Shown piece by piece: positions 1 to 10,188 of a stretch of DNA of 64,000 nt. This stretch comes from Myroides profundi (GTDB taxonomy: Bacteria; Bacteroidota; Bacteroidia; Flavobacteriales; Flavobacteriaceae). Where the stretch lies: NCBI RefSeq assembly GCF_000833025.1, contig NZ_CP010817.1, forward strand, positions 1,116,001-1,180,000, given 5' to 3'. Position 1 is the stretch's first letter, and each line of letters starts with the position of its first letter. Position numbers and translations under genes: made by a program. Under the pieces are notes generated by a model. It was not told the DNA's origin. It ran no database searches and was given only the letters and a program-made list of their open reading frames with translations.

Positions 1-1192
1 TGATGTTTAATTCTTCTTTTTCGGCTGTATCTAGTTCTTGTAATTCTAATCCTCTAAACTCTATTTTGCGAGGTTCATTCTTACCTAGTGTTATAGAAGT
101 ACTATGTGTATCGTTACCCCTTAGATATTCTATCGCTACTATATCTTTAGGGCGTTTAGTATTAATGATTGAGCGGAGGTCTACAAAGGTCTTAATCTCT
201 TTATTATTAATCTTAGTGATAATATCTCCATTTTTTAATCCAGCCTGAGCTGCACCAGAGTTCGTTATTATATCTTGAATATAAAAACCAAAAGAAGTAC
301 TACTAATATTGAGTTCTTTGACGATTTGAGGAGTTAATTCATATCCGGATACTCCTAGTGTAGCGTTCTGTACATTTCCATATTCTAATAAATCTTCAAC
401 TATCTTACGCGTTACATTAGAAGGCACAGCGAAGGCATATCCTACATAAGCGCCTGTGTTAGAGGAAATCATGGTGTTAATACCGATTAATTCTCCTTTA
501 GTATTGACTAAGGCACCACCACTATTACCAGGGTTGATAGCAGCATCTGTTTGTATAAAGGATTGAATACTTGTTTTAGATAGATTACGAGCTTTAGCAG
601 ATACAATACCTGCTGTAACTGTAGAGGTTAAGTTATAAGGATTACCAACAGCGATAACCCATTCTCCTAGTTGAATATTGTCAGAATCTCCAAATACGAT
701 ATAAGACAATTTCTCTTTTGGTTCTATTTTTAATAGTGCAATATCCATTTCTTTGTCCGTACCGATTAGTCTCGCTTTATACGTTTCATTATTCGAGAGT
801 GTCACTTCTAATTCAGAAGCATTAGCAATCACGTGGTTATTCGTGACGATATAACCATCTTCAGTAATGATAACACCTGACCCTGTTCCTATCTGAGGTT
901 TTGGCGAAGGCTTATACCCATAGAATAGTTCCATGATAGGGTTAGAACGAGAAGATACATAACTTAGATTCTTGACGTGTACTACTGTATTTACAGTGTT
1001 TTCAGCAGCTTCAACGAAATCAATAGACGAATTTGGGATGATAGAAGATTTGGTAGTAGAAATTGCAGAGGGCATCTCCTCTAGTTTACTCAGTTCAGTA
1101 TTGTTTTGATTTTCAAAAAAATACTTATAACCAACCAGTGTCATACTACCACTTAATAAACAAATTAAAAAAACACCTAAGATCTTTTTCAT
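1..1192 (-). CDS. HtrA/Deg-family periplasmic serine protease (C-terminus cut by window edge)
   Basis: Trypsin-like S1C protease for envelope protein quality control. Reading the minus strand from the ATG at 1190-1192 gives a hydrophobic N-terminal segment (residues 1-25, signal anchor or signal peptide). The protease domain follows with the catalytic triad visible: His120 in TNNHV, Asp150 in DIALLKI and Ser224 in NPGNSGGA. A PDZ domain starts after about residue 300 (motif NSGAAQAGLKNGDI). About 397 codons are visible; the stop and any second PDZ domain lie outside the window, so DegP-, DegQ- and DegS-like forms cannot be told apart. It is divergent from dapF. Family call is firm, exact orthology is not. 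Confidence 0.93.
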   Translation of the reverse strand, partial: MKKILGVFLICLLSGSMTLVGYKYFFENQNNTELSKLEEMPSAISTTKSSIIPNSSIDFVEAAENTVNTVVHVKNLSYVSSRSNPIMELFYGYKPSPKPQIGTGSGVIITEDGYIVTNNHVIANASELEVTLSNNETYKARLIGTDKEMDIALLKIEPKEKLSYIVFGDSDNIQLGEWVIAVGNPYNLTSTVTAGIVSAKARNLSKTSIQSFIQTDAAINPGNSGGALVNTKGELIGINTMISSNTGAYVGYAFAVPSNVTRKIVEDLLEYGNVQNATLGVSGYELTPQIVKELNISSTSFGFYIQDIITNSGAAQAGLKNGDIITKINNKEIKTFVDLRSIINTKRPKDIVAIEYLRGNDTHSTSITLGKNEPRKIEFRGLELQELDTAEKEELNI

Positions 1193-1326
1193 ATATAAAT
1201 CTATTAATTAAATAAGACTAAAATTACTAAATAAAAATTTGAACAAAATGATGTTTAACCATCACTTAACACCGTGTTTTAACATACATTATTTGTATTT
1301 TTACCACTTTAAGTAAGATTAGCTAT

Positions 1327-2109
1327 ATGTTGAGATTTTATAAATATCAGGGAACTGGTAACGATTTCGTAATGATAGATAACCGCACTAGTTTTTTTCC
1401 TAAAGAAGATAAGGAATTAGTAGCACATTTATGTCATAGACACTTTGGAATAGGTGGAGACGGTTTGATTTTGTTAGAAGAAGCAGAAGGATATGATTTT
1501 AGAATGGTCTATTATAATGCAGATGGAAGTGAGAGTACTATGTGTGGTAATGGAGGTAGATGTCTAGTAGCCTTTGCGAAACAATTAAAAATAATTAATG
1601 ACAATTGCCGTTTTATAGCTATAGATGGAGAACATACCGCTACCATTAGTAACGAGGGAATAGTATCACTACAGATGATCAATGTGTCTGGGATAGAGAT
1701 AGAGAAGTCATACAGCTTTTTAAATACGGGATCACCTCATCATGTACAGGTAGTGAGAGATTTAGGAAATTATGATGTATTCGGTATAGGGCAAGAGATA
1801 AGAGAGAGCGAATTATATGCACCAGGAGGTACTAATGTAAACTTCGTAGAGCAGGAAGGACCTAATCATTTCAGAATACGCACATTCGAGAGAGGGGTAG
1901 AAGACGAGACGTTATCTTGTGGTACAGGAGCTACTGCTGTAGCTATCTCAATGTATGCTCAGGGGAAGTGTGATCACAATGAAGTGAAGATAGATGTAGA
2001 GGGTGGAAGTCTGACGATTAGTTTTGAGACAGATGATCGTATTAGTTATAGAAATGTAGTATTAAGCGGACCGGCCAAACTAGCGTTTGAAGGGACAATA
2101 GAAATATAA
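1327..2109 (+). CDS. dapF: Diaminopimelate epimerase DapF
   Basis: Cofactor-independent cytoplasmic epimerase converting LL- to meso-diaminopimelate for lysine and peptidoglycan synthesis. The 260 aa length is normal. Both catalytic cysteines are present in their signature contexts: Cys73 in MCGNGGRC and Cys198 in LSCGTGAT; the N-terminal GTGNDF substrate-binding motif is at residues 9-14. It is followed 5 nt later by a GNAT gene and then mltG, so it probably heads an operon partly devoted to cell-wall metabolism. Confidence 0.97.
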   Translation: MLRFYKYQGTGNDFVMIDNRTSFFPKEDKELVAHLCHRHFGIGGDGLILLEEAEGYDFRMVYYNADGSESTMCGNGGRCLVAFAKQLKIINDNCRFIAIDGEHTATISNEGIVSLQMINVSGIEIEKSYSFLNTGSPHHVQVVRDLGNYDVFGIGQEIRESELYAPGGTNVNFVEQEGPNHFRIRTFERGVEDETLSCGTGATAVAISMYAQGKCDHNEVKIDVEGGSLTISFETDDRISYRNVVLSGPAKLAFEGTIEI

Positions 2110-2114
2110 AAAAG

Positions 2115-2639
2115 ATGTTACATATTCGTGGGAATGCTATATTTTTACGTGCTTTAGAGCCAGAAGATTTAGAGTTCATCTATCAGATAGAGAATGATGT
2201 TGATTTATGGGAAGTTAGTAATACAGTGACACCTTATAGTCGCTTCTTGATTCGACAGTATTTAGAGAATGCTCATCTCGATATCTATGAAGTAAAGCAG
2301 TTGCGATTAGTGATCTGTGATATAGATACAGAACAGGCATTAGGGTTAATCGATCTATTTGATTTTGACCCTAAGAACAATAGAGCAGGTGTAGGTATTG
2401 TAATCCAACACCAAGAGGATAGAGGGAAAGGAGCAGGAGCAGAAGCATTAGAATTAGTTATTAATTATGGCAAAGAAGTATTAGGTTTGCACCAGCTGTA
2501 TGCTAATATTTCGGTAGATAATTATCCTAGTCAACAACTGTTTTTAAAATACGGTTTTAAACTAGTAGGTATAAAGAAAGATTGGGAAAGAGTTGGCGGA
2601 GTTTATAAAGACGAAGCATTGTATCAATTATTATTTTAA
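2115..2639 (+). CDS. GNAT N-acetyltransferase, RimJ/RimL-like
   Basis: 174 aa single GNAT domain. The acetyl-CoA binding region (motif A) is the stretch ending in QEDRGKGAGAEALELV around residues 98-113. The C-terminal NISVDNYPSQQLFLKYGF segment is typical of RimL-type ribosomal-protein or small-molecule acetyltransferases. Substrate is unknown. It lies between dapF (5 nt) and mltG (8 nt) in one probable operon, a linkage common in Flavobacteriaceae as far as I know. Confidence 0.88.
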   Translation: MLHIRGNAIFLRALEPEDLEFIYQIENDVDLWEVSNTVTPYSRFLIRQYLENAHLDIYEVKQLRLVICDIDTEQALGLIDLFDFDPKNNRAGVGIVIQHQEDRGKGAGAEALELVINYGKEVLGLHQLYANISVDNYPSQQLFLKYGFKLVGIKKDWERVGGVYKDEALYQLLF

Positions 2640-2647
2640 ATAAAATT

Positions 2648-3685
2648 ATGAAGTTAAAAAACATCTTAGTTTTTCTAGTTGTTCTAGGGGGATTTGGACT
2701 ATTAGGGTATTTATATATATGGTATGGTAAGGCGTTTTCGCCTAACTTAAAAGGTTGGGATGAAGAACAGTTTATCTACATTAAGCAAGAAGACAACTTC
2801 CATTCAGTATTGAAAATATTAGAACCTTATCTAAATGATAAAGAAGGTTTCGTAGAAATAGCAGAACAGCGCAGTTATCCATCTAATGTATTCAGTGGTC
2901 GTTTTAAACTTAAAAACGGGATGAATACCTATGATATCATCGAGGCACTTAGAAAGAATGTACCTGTGCGTCTAACGTATAACAATCTTGAGCGAATAGA
3001 AGATTTCGCAGGGAGATTAGGTTCTATGTTTGAAACGGATAGTATAGGTTTCTTAGAGACGTTCTATGAACCTAGTTTCTTAGAAGAAAATGGATTTACT
3101 AAAGAAAGTGTATTAGTCTCTTTCTTACCTGAGACGTATGAATTCTATTGGAATGTAAGCCCTTTGAAGATTCGTAATAAGATGCATAAGGAGTACATCC
3201 GCTTCTGGAACGCTGAGCGTCAAGAGAAAGCAAAAGCTCTAGGGCTAACACCTGTAGAGGTATCTATCTTAGCTTCTATTGTTCAGAAAGAAACGAGTAA
3301 AGCAGACGAGAAAGAAAAAGTAGCAGGAGTATACCTAAACAGAATTAAGTTAGGAATGCCGTTACAAGCAGACCCTACTGTAGTATATGCTAAGAAATTA
3401 TATACTAACGATTTTAAACAAGTGATCAAAAGAGTATACCTAAAGGATACTCAGATACCATCACCTTATAATACGTATCAAAATACAGGGTTACCTCCAG
3501 GACCTATCTTTATGTCAGATCAGTCTAGTATAGATGCAGTGTTAAATGCAGAGAAACATGATTATGTATACTTCTGTGCAAGTGTAGATAGATTAGGATA
3601 TCACGAGTTTGCGGTGACACTAGCTCAGCATAATGCTAACAGTAGAAAGTATAGCGCATGGTTAAACCAAGCAGGTATCAATTAA
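2648..3685 (+). CDS. mltG: Endolytic murein transglycosylase MltG
   Basis: Inner-membrane lytic transglycosylase that cuts nascent peptidoglycan strands and helps set glycan length. 345 aa. One N-terminal membrane anchor (about residues 5-25), a LysM-like region, then the YceG catalytic domain with the signature SIVQKETSKADE; the conserved glutamate is Glu215 in QKET. The NRIKLGMPLQADPTV block and the late GLPPGPI motif are also typical. Last gene of the dapF operon, followed directly by a strong terminator. Confidence 0.95.
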   Translation: MKLKNILVFLVVLGGFGLLGYLYIWYGKAFSPNLKGWDEEQFIYIKQEDNFHSVLKILEPYLNDKEGFVEIAEQRSYPSNVFSGRFKLKNGMNTYDIIEALRKNVPVRLTYNNLERIEDFAGRLGSMFETDSIGFLETFYEPSFLEENGFTKESVLVSFLPETYEFYWNVSPLKIRNKMHKEYIRFWNAERQEKAKALGLTPVEVSILASIVQKETSKADEKEKVAGVYLNRIKLGMPLQADPTVVYAKKLYTNDFKQVIKRVYLKDTQIPSPYNTYQNTGLPPGPIFMSDQSSIDAVLNAEKHDYVYFCASVDRLGYHEFAVTLAQHNANSRKYSAWLNQAGIN

Positions 3686-3700
3686 AAAAATAATAGAAGT

Positions 3701-3729
3701 AAGCTGTCTAATTTTGGACAGCTTTTTTT
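3701..3729 (+). terminator. Rho-independent terminator after mltG
   Basis: Perfect 8-bp stem AAGCTGTC / GACAGCTT (3701-3708, 3717-3724) with an 8-nt loop, then a T run to 3729. Confidence 0.9.
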
Positions 3730-3823
3730 ATACTTATATTTTTGAAGTGGAATATAAATATAGTTTATAGGGATTTAATGTTGTATGACTTTACTATTAG
3801 TACTCATGCTATTTCGTTTTGAA

Positions 3824-3949
3824 TGAGTCCGTAGTGAGTCCGTTATGAGTCCGTATCGACTCCGTTAATTTGGATAAAATAACGGAGTGAGTAAGGACAT
3901 ATGATATAGGTACTAATGAGGTATTCGCAATCTAGGTACAATCTAGCTA
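3824..3949. repeat. 11-bp direct repeat arrays with an inverted copy
   Basis: Four 11-bp units start at 3824, 3835, 3846 and 3857 (core TGAGTCCGT; the last unit reads CGACTCCGT). An inverted copy follows: ACTCCGTTA at 3859-3867 pairs perfectly with TAACGGAGT at 3880-3888 across the 12-nt loop ATTTGGATAAAA. Further 11-bp steps follow: AGGTA at 3908 and 3919, and two 10/11-identical units CAATCTAGGTA / CAATCTAGCTA at 3928 and 3939. Same architecture as 22930-23004. Function unknown. Confidence 0.85.
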
Positions 3950-3964
3950 AAATAAGAGTAATAA

Positions 3965-3990
3965 AAAAGGCTGTCCACGGACAGCCTTTT
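3965..3990 (-). terminator. Terminator of the RND efflux operon
   Basis: Perfect 12-bp stem AAAAGGCTGTCC / GGACAGCCTTTT (3965-3976, 3979-3990) with a minimal loop. On the minus strand it is followed by a T run, so it ends the operon read leftwards; it could work in both directions. Confidence 0.88.
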
Positions 3991-4024
3991 CTGGTATAGA
4001 TTATAAGATTATAAATGTGGAGTA

Positions 4025-5497
4025 CTATTTCCATCCACCACCAAGAGCTTGGTATAGTTTTACTCTTGATATTAGTTTGTTCTGTTTTAATTTGTTTAGG
4101 TTCAGCTCACTATCTAGCATATTCTTTTGTGCATTGATAATCTCGATATAGTTTGCATATCCACTGTTAAACAGTAAGTTAGATTGCTTTACCCCTAATC
4201 TAGAAGTCGCTACTTGCTCTTCGGCAATCTCTATCTGCTCTTTCACTGTTTCTAATGTGATTAAGGCATCAGATACCTCTGTGATAGCTGTATAAACGGA
4301 CTTCTGAAGGTCTATTTCTGCTTTTTCTCTTTCTATTTTAGCTACTTCATAATCTGTTTTTAGTTTTCGCTTATTAAATAGAGGAGCAGCTACATCACCT
4401 ATTAATCCACCGAATAAAGAACCAGGTATATTAAACCAATTCTTACCTAACATACTATTTAATCCTCCCGTTACATCTATCGTAAGAGAAGGGTATCTGC
4501 TAGTCTGTGCTACTCCTACTCTGGCATTACTCGCTTTTAGAGCTAGCTCTGCTTGTTGTACATCAGGGCGTTGACTCACTAAGTATAGTGGTACTCCTGT
4601 AGTCAGTGTTTCTTGGTAGTTGACTTCAGCTAGTTTAGCATCTCGCTCGATAGCGTCAGGTAACTGTCCAGTAAGCAAGGATAACGCATTCTCTTGAACT
4701 GCTATTTGTTGTTTTAGAGAAGGGATTAACGCCTTAGCGACTAACATCTGGTTACGCGTCTGTTGAATAGCAAGAGAGGTGGTCTGTCCAGCATCTCGTT
4801 GTAGTTCAACTATCTTTAGTGTATTCTTTGTCAATTCATAGTTAGACTGGGCTACTTCCATCTGTGCATCTAGCAGCAGTAAGTTATAATACCCTTCTGC
4901 TATATTAGCGATTAGAGTAGTCTGTACCGCTTTGCGAGCTTCGTGAGTCTGTAGATAGTTCGCTAGAGCTTCAGCACTCATGCTTTTCATCTTTCCCCAG
5001 ACGTCTAATTCCCAGCTTACACTTAGAGAAGAGACGTATTGAGCAGAGTTGACATACATATTTTCAGGAGCATCTTTTCCTTTATTTTCGTAGTATTTAC
5101 TTGCTGCTGATCCATAGTAATTAGAAGAGCGATACTGATAGGCTACATTACCAAGTGTCATATCTACTGATGGCAGCCATTCTAGCTTAGCTTGTCTAGC
5201 TTTTTGGTCAGCTATTTCGATATTCTTTATCGCATTAGTCATATCGAAGTTGTGTTCTAATCCACTGTTGATTAATTCAATCAACTTCTCATCTTCAAAG
5301 AACGTCTTCCAATCAATATCTGCTATTCCTACTGAGTCTCTCGTATTGTTTATAGAGTCTAGTTGACCTCTATACTGTTCTGGCAATTGAAACTCTGGTG
5401 CTTTATAGTTAGACTGTGGAGCACAAGAATGTAAGGCTAAAGCTGCGGAAACCACCGATACATATAAAGTGCTTGTTATAATTCTTTTTGTGTTCAT
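4025..5497 (-). CDS. RND efflux outer-membrane factor, TolC/NodT family lipoprotein
   Basis: Outer-membrane channel of a tripartite efflux pump. 490 aa. Lipobox ending at Cys25 (ALHSC), then two repeated OMF domains rich in amphipathic helices, with the characteristic second-repeat segment SQRPDVQQAELALKASNARV around residues 310-330. It is the third gene of the operon, 12 nt after the pump gene. Substrate cannot be read from sequence; drugs or detergents are typical for the family. Confidence 0.93.
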   Translation of the reverse strand: MNTKRIITSTLYVSVVSAALALHSCAPQSNYKAPEFQLPEQYRGQLDSINNTRDSVGIADIDWKTFFEDEKLIELINSGLEHNFDMTNAIKNIEIADQKARQAKLEWLPSVDMTLGNVAYQYRSSNYYGSAASKYYENKGKDAPENMYVNSAQYVSSLSVSWELDVWGKMKSMSAEALANYLQTHEARKAVQTTLIANIAEGYYNLLLLDAQMEVAQSNYELTKNTLKIVELQRDAGQTTSLAIQQTRNQMLVAKALIPSLKQQIAVQENALSLLTGQLPDAIERDAKLAEVNYQETLTTGVPLYLVSQRPDVQQAELALKASNARVGVAQTSRYPSLTIDVTGGLNSMLGKNWFNIPGSLFGGLIGDVAAPLFNKRKLKTDYEVAKIEREKAEIDLQKSVYTAITEVSDALITLETVKEQIEIAEEQVATSRLGVKQSNLLFNSGYANYIEIINAQKNMLDSELNLNKLKQNKLISRVKLYQALGGGWK

Positions 5498-5509
5498 GGT
5501 TTCTATCTT

Positions 5510-8500
5510 TTATTCATTAGTAAGTTTAGATTTAAGTTTTTCGTCCCAAGTCTGGAAGATATAGAATAATACTGGGATAATGAATATACCCGCAATTACT
5601 CCAAATATCATACCACCAGCAGCACTGAAGCTGATCGAGTGGTTTCCTTGAGCTGATGGTCCTACTGTAAACATCAACGGTACTAGACCTGCTACGAAAG
5701 CAAATGATGTCATTAGGATAGGTCTTAGACGCATTTTTGCACCTTCTACAGCAGCATCGAATATTGATAATCCGTTTTTGCGTTGTTGAAGAGCGAACTC
5801 TACGATAAGGATGGCATTCTTCGCTAATAACCCGATTAACATAATCAATCCTACTTGTACATAGATATTGTTTTGTAATCCAGCTAGATTAACGAATAGG
5901 GCTACCCCTAATAATCCTGTTGGTACTGTCAATAGAATCGCTACTGGTAATAAGTAACTCTCATACTGAGCACATAATAAGAAGTATACAAAGATGATAC
6001 TTAGCCCAAAGATGATAATCGCTTGGTTACCCGAATCTTTTTCTTCTAATGACATACCTGTGTACTCATAAGAGTAGTTACCAGGTAGTTGTTCTGTTAC
6101 TTCTTCTATCGCTTTCATCGCATCTCCTGTACTATATCCTGGTGCAGGGTTAGCTTTGATAGAGATAGAGTTATATAAGTTATATCTAGTCACGGTTTCC
6201 GGACCTAATACTTTCTTCAGTTTAATCAAGGTATTAGCAGGTAGCATTTCTCCATCTTTGTTTTTCACATAGATAGAAGAGAATGATTGTGGACTCTCTC
6301 TAAATGGGATGTCTGCCTGCATATATACACGGTACGTTCTACCGAATCTATTAAAGTCTCCTGCTTTTACACGACCATAGTAGTTCTTGATAGTAGTCAT
6401 AAGGTCTTTTACACTTACACCTAACGATTTTGCTTTTACATAGTCGATCTCAAGTAAATACTGTGGGTAGTTTGCTTTAAATGAAGTAAAGGCATTCGAT
6501 ATTTCTTCTCTGTCATTTAATTGTTTAATTACCTCATCACTCACTTGGTTGAACTCTGTAAATCCACCTCCCATACGGTCTTGTAATACGAACTCAATTC
6601 CTCCGAAATCACCAAAACCAGAAATAGTAGGTCTAGGGAATACGTTAAAAGAAGCCTCGTGTATCTGTGATAAATCGCCTTGTATTTCTGCGATAATCTT
6701 GTCTATATTCTTTACTTTACCTCTTTCTTTATACGGTTTAAGGTTAATATACCCTACCGCAAATGATGGGCTGGCATTACCGTCTATCGTATTATATCCT
6801 GAGATAGCTGTCATCCCTTCGATATCCGTACGCTGTTTCAAGATACTATCTGCTTTTGCTAATACTACCTTAGTACGTGCTAATGAAGCCCCAGGAGGCA
6901 TCGCTAGAGAGTAAGTGATATAACTATCATCTTCTCTAGGGATAAATGAAGAAGGGGTCTTGTATAGATATAGAACTCCAACTCCTATGATTAGGGCTAA
7001 TCCTGCGATAGCTACCTTCTTGTTAGTAATTAATTTCTTGATCGTTACGACATACTTCTCTGTAAAACTGTCAAATGCAGTATTAAACGCAAAGAAGAAC
7101 TTATTGCGCACTCTCTTAAATCCTGCTTGAGGTTTCTGAGCAGCATATTCTTCTCCTGATGGTTGCTTTAAGAATAAAGCACATAGTGCAGGACTCAGTG
7201 TCAAGGCATTTACAGCAGAAATCAAAATAGCGAAGGCTAGGGTATAGGCGAACTGCTTATAGAATATCCCTGCAGGCCCCTGCATAAATCCTACTGGTAA
7301 GAATACTGCTGACATGACTAACGTAATAGAGATAATAGCTCTCGTAATCTCGTTCATCGTCGTGATTGTCGCTTCTTTTGCCTTCATTCCTGTATGATGC
7401 ATCTTCTCGTGGATGGCTTCCACTACTACGATGGCATCATCTACCACAATACCGATGGCCAGTACTAAGGCAAACATGGTCAATATATTAATAGAGAATC
7501 CCATTAAATAAATAAAGAACAAAGTACCTACTAGCGAGATAGGAATAGCAATAACTGGGATAATAGTAGAACGGAAATCCTGTAAGAACAAGTAAACAAT
7601 AATAAACACTAAGAAGAATGCCTCGAATAGTGTACTTCTTACTTGGCTAATAGATTCGTCTATCTGCGCTTTTACAGAATAGCTAATATCGTAGTGAACT
7701 CCTTGTGGGAATGATTTAGACAGTCTCTCTAATGTTTTGCGTACTGCGATATCGATATCACGTGCGTTAGAACCGTTGGTCTGTGTAATATTCATCGTTA
7801 GACCAGGGTACCCGTTCACACTGTTATCACTACCTACGTTAGAGGCTCCGAACTCTACTCTAGCTACATCTTTTAGCAGTAGAACAGAACCGTCTTTATT
7901 CGTTTTAATAACGATGTTCTCGTATTGTTCTGGTAAGTTAAATCTCCCTTTGTGCTTTAAAGCAGTCTCAAAGGCTTCATCAGATGTCTCTCCAAAGCTA
8001 CCTGGTGCAATCTCAAAGTTTTGATCTTTGATCGCACTGATGACATCTTGTGGAGTTAAACTATATAAGGCAAGCTTATCAGGGTTTAACCATGTTCTCA
8101 TAGAGTAGTCACGAGCACCGATACGGCTCACAGAAGCTACTCCAGGTACACGAAGTAATTCACGGTTAATATTAATCTGTGTATAAGCTTGTAAGAAAGT
8201 TTCGTCATATACTTCTTCTGGGTGATCACTGTAGAAGTTGATCGTCATAATGTTACCACTAAGACGAGGAGTCACAGATATACCGTTCTCATTCACTTCT
8301 GATGGTAGATCACCAGCAGCTTTACTTACTCTGTTCTGTACGTTTACCGCAGCTTGATCAGGGTCAGTACCTGCTTTAAAGAATACGTTGATTGTTCCTG
8401 ATCCACTGTTACTCGCTTTAGAGCTAATGTAGGTCATATTGTCTACCCCGTTAATAGATTCTTCTATCGGAAGTAAAACACTCTGAGCAACAGTCTCTGC

Positions 8501-8659
8501 ATTGGCACCAGGGTAAGAAGTTGATACACTTACACTAGGAGGTGCAATCTCTGGGAACCTTGTAATTGGCAGTAAGGTAAGCCCTACTAGTCCTAGTAAC
8601 ACAAACATAATTGAGATTACAGTGGCTAATATGGGGCGTTCTATAATGGCTTTTAACAT
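5510..8659 (-). CDS. RND efflux pump, HAE1 family (AcrB-like)
   Basis: Inner-membrane proton-driven transporter of hydrophobic or amphiphilic compounds. 1049 aa, the usual size, with the AcrB layout: TM1 at residues 9-28, a large periplasmic porter loop, TM2-6, a second loop, TM8-12. The proton relay Asp pair is present in [16 protein letters not shown] in TM4. The N-terminus ([17 protein letters not shown]) and the Gx[14 protein letters not shown] stretch are typical of HAE1. Encoded between its adaptor and its outer-membrane factor, so it is a complete AcrAB-TolC type system. Confidence 0.96.
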   Translation of the reverse strand: MLKAIIERPILATVISIMFVLLGLVGLTLLPITRFPEIAPPSVSVSTSYPGANAETVAQSVLLPIEESINGVDNMTYISSKASNSGSGTINVFFKAGTDPDQAAVNVQNRVSKAAGDLPSEVNENGISVTPRLSGNIMTINFYSDHPEEVYDETFLQAYTQININRELLRVPGVASVSRIGARDYSMRTWLNPDKLALYSLTPQDVISAIKDQNFEIAPGSFGETSDEAFETALKHKGRFNLPEQYENIVIKTNKDGSVLLLKDVARVEFGASNVGSDNSVNGYPGLTMNITQTNGSNARDIDIAVRKTLERLSKSFPQGVHYDISYSVKAQIDESISQVRSTLFEAFFLVFIIVYLFLQDFRSTIIPVIAIPISLVGTLFFIYLMGFSINILTMFALVLAIGIVVDDAIVVVEAIHEKMHHTGMKAKEATITTMNEITRAIISITLVMSAVFLPVGFMQGPAGIFYKQFAYTLAFAILISAVNALTLSPALCALFLKQPSGEEYAAQKPQAGFKRVRNKFFFAFNTAFDSFTEKYVVTIKKLITNKKVAIAGLALIIGVGVLYLYKTPSSFIPREDDSYITYSLAMPPGASLARTKVVLAKADSILKQRTDIEGMTAISGYNTIDGNASPSFAVGYINLKPYKERGKVKNIDKIIAEIQGDLSQIHEASFNVFPRPTISGFGDFGGIEFVLQDRMGGGFTEFNQVSDEVIKQLNDREEISNAFTSFKANYPQYLLEIDYVKAKSLGVSVKDLMTTIKNYYGRVKAGDFNRFGRTYRVYMQADIPFRESPQSFSSIYVKNKDGEMLPANTLIKLKKVLGPETVTRYNLYNSISIKANPAPGYSTGDAMKAIEEVTEQLPGNYSYEYTGMSLEEKDSGNQAIIIFGLSIIFVYFLLCAQYESYLLPVAILLTVPTGLLGVALFVNLAGLQNNIYVQVGLIMLIGLLAKNAILIVEFALQQRKNGLSIFDAAVEGAKMRLRPILMTSFAFVAGLVPLMFTVGPSAQGNHSISFSAAGGMIFGVIAGIFIIPVLFYIFQTWDEKLKSKLTNE

Positions 8660-8728
8660 ATTAAATTGTTTTGTAAGGCGAGTACAAATACTCTAAGTTC
8701 TGTTTTTGTCTTTTGGATAGTACTTTGT

Positions 8729-9877
8729 CTAGTTTAAAGGTTTTACATACATCCCTTCAGTAAGTTTATCAAAACCAGTTTTGATAATTCTATCTCCGAT
8801 TTGTAATCCTTCAGACACGATAAAGTTATTTCCTGACACTCCATTTAATTCGATAGACTGTAATTTTACTTTGTCTTCTTTATCTAAGATATAAACAAAA
8901 GTCTTGTCTTGTATAGAAGTAGTTACTTCTTGTGGAATTAAAATAACACGAGGATTTGTTTCTTTTAGTTTGATTGTTCCTGTATTACCTGATCTCATCA
9001 CGTCTTTAGAGTTTGGGAACGATGCTCTTAAAGAAATAGAACCTGTTGTTCTGTTAACTTGTCCATTGATCATATCTACTTTACCTTTCTCAGGGTATTC
9101 GTGTCCATCTGCTAAGATTAGAGAAACGTCTGGTAAGTAGTGCCCATTGCTGATACTAGCTGTATCTGTTTTCTTATTGTCTTTACTGAAGTATAAGAAG
9201 TCAGACTCACTCATACCGAAGTACACATATACCTCACTCACGTCTGATAGTACAGTTAGCGGTTCTTTATCCCCTTTAGAGACTAAGTTACCGATACGCT
9301 TAGGCATACGTCCGATGTATCCACTTACTGGAGCTTTAATAATAGTATAGTCAAGACTAATCTTAGCACTATTAACAGCAGCAGTAGCTTTAGCCAAAGA
9401 AGCTTTAGCGATATCGTAGTTAGACTTCGCTGTTTCTAATTGTACCTGAGCGATAACTTCATTATCGATAAGAGGCTTTAGACGATCTATTTCTAGTTTC
9501 GCATTTTTAAGCTTTGCTTTTTCCACATTCTCAGTAGCGATCATATTGTTTAAGATTTCTTGGTAAGGTAGTGGATCAACTTGGAATAGAGGTTGTCCTT
9601 CTTTTACGAAAGCACCTTCATCTACGAAAATCTTCTCAAGTATACCTTCTACCTGAGGTCTGATTTCTACGTTTACTTTTCCTTCTATATTTCCTATATA
9701 ATCTTTGATTGTAATTGCAGTTGTTGTATCTACTTTTATGATAGGTAAGGCTAAAGCATTTTCTTTAGGATCTAATGTTTTAGATGAACCTATATTGCAG
9801 CTGTTAATTCCTATCAATGTACCAAACATAATCAACGCTGAAAATGCTACTAAAACTGTTTTTCTACTTGTAATCAT
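8729..9877 (-). CDS. RND efflux periplasmic adaptor (membrane fusion protein, AcrA-like)
   Basis: Links the pump to the outer-membrane factor. 382 aa lipoprotein: signal peptide with lipobox ending at Cys27 (GINSC), then barrel-sandwich/lipoyl halves around VNVEIRPQVEGILEKIFVDEGAFVKEGQ and KAPVSGYIGRMPKRIGNLV, with a coiled-coil hairpin (about residues 110-165) between them. First gene of the operon, 69 nt before the pump. No TetR or AraC regulator is adjacent, so the local control is not apparent. Confidence 0.94.
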   Translation of the reverse strand: MITSRKTVLVAFSALIMFGTLIGINSCNIGSSKTLDPKENALALPIIKVDTTTAITIKDYIGNIEGKVNVEIRPQVEGILEKIFVDEGAFVKEGQPLFQVDPLPYQEILNNMIATENVEKAKLKNAKLEIDRLKPLIDNEVIAQVQLETAKSNYDIAKASLAKATAAVNSAKISLDYTIIKAPVSGYIGRMPKRIGNLVSKGDKEPLTVLSDVSEVYVYFGMSESDFLYFSKDNKKTDTASISNGHYLPDVSLILADGHEYPEKGKVDMINGQVNRTTGSISLRASFPNSKDVMRSGNTGTIKLKETNPRVILIPQEVTTSIQDKTFVYILDKEDKVKLQSIELNGVSGNNFIVSEGLQIGDRIIKTGFDKLTEGMYVKPLN

Positions 9878-10188
9878 AATTCTTTAAATACTATTTGTTG
9901 TTGTAGGTGAGAGTCTATCTCCACAGTAACCTTATTCAATACTGATGCCAAAAAGGCTTTATTTGTAATCAAAAACTAATTTAATGAATTTAAATCTTTG
10001 ATTTGTAGGTTTTTGTGTTTGATTTGTATTATTGAGTAATAGTTGTTATTGTTTAAATTTAGCTATTCTTATTTATAAAAGTTGTTGCTTTTTGTGGTAT
10101 CCCTCCACATATTGGCAAAGATAATGTTTTTAGAATAGTAAGAAATGACTGAATTTATTAGGTGAATATTAATTAATACTCATAAATT
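9878..10188. other. Divergent promoter region between efflux operon and comM
   Basis: No gene seen. A minus-strand TATCTTTG (complement of 10117-10124) matches the Bacteroidota -7 box but would leave a leader of roughly 230 nt before the adaptor gene. The same spot read on the plus strand is TTGGCA-N8-GT, a weak sigma-54-like match. Neither is well supported. Confidence 0.4.

Larger units (their letters stand above)
3730..4024. other. Intergenic region with phased 11-bp repeat arrays
   Basis: No credible gene: the only reading frame here (minus, 3843-4034) is formed by the repeats and overlaps a terminator. The stretch holds the repeat array listed separately at 3824-3949 and the terminator of the efflux operon at 3965-3990. 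Confidence 0.7.

Noticed and set aside
3824..3888. CRISPR array
   Set aside because: Units are 11 bp with no spacers and there are no cas genes in the window.
3843..4034. Minus-strand frame in the repeat region
   Set aside because: Covers the 11-bp repeats and the efflux terminator and overlaps the outer-membrane factor gene; repeats, not codons, explain it.
10112..10126. Sigma-54-like TTGGCA-N8-GT before comM
   Set aside because: The -12 half is poor (ATGT) and the same bases form a normal -7 box on the other strand.
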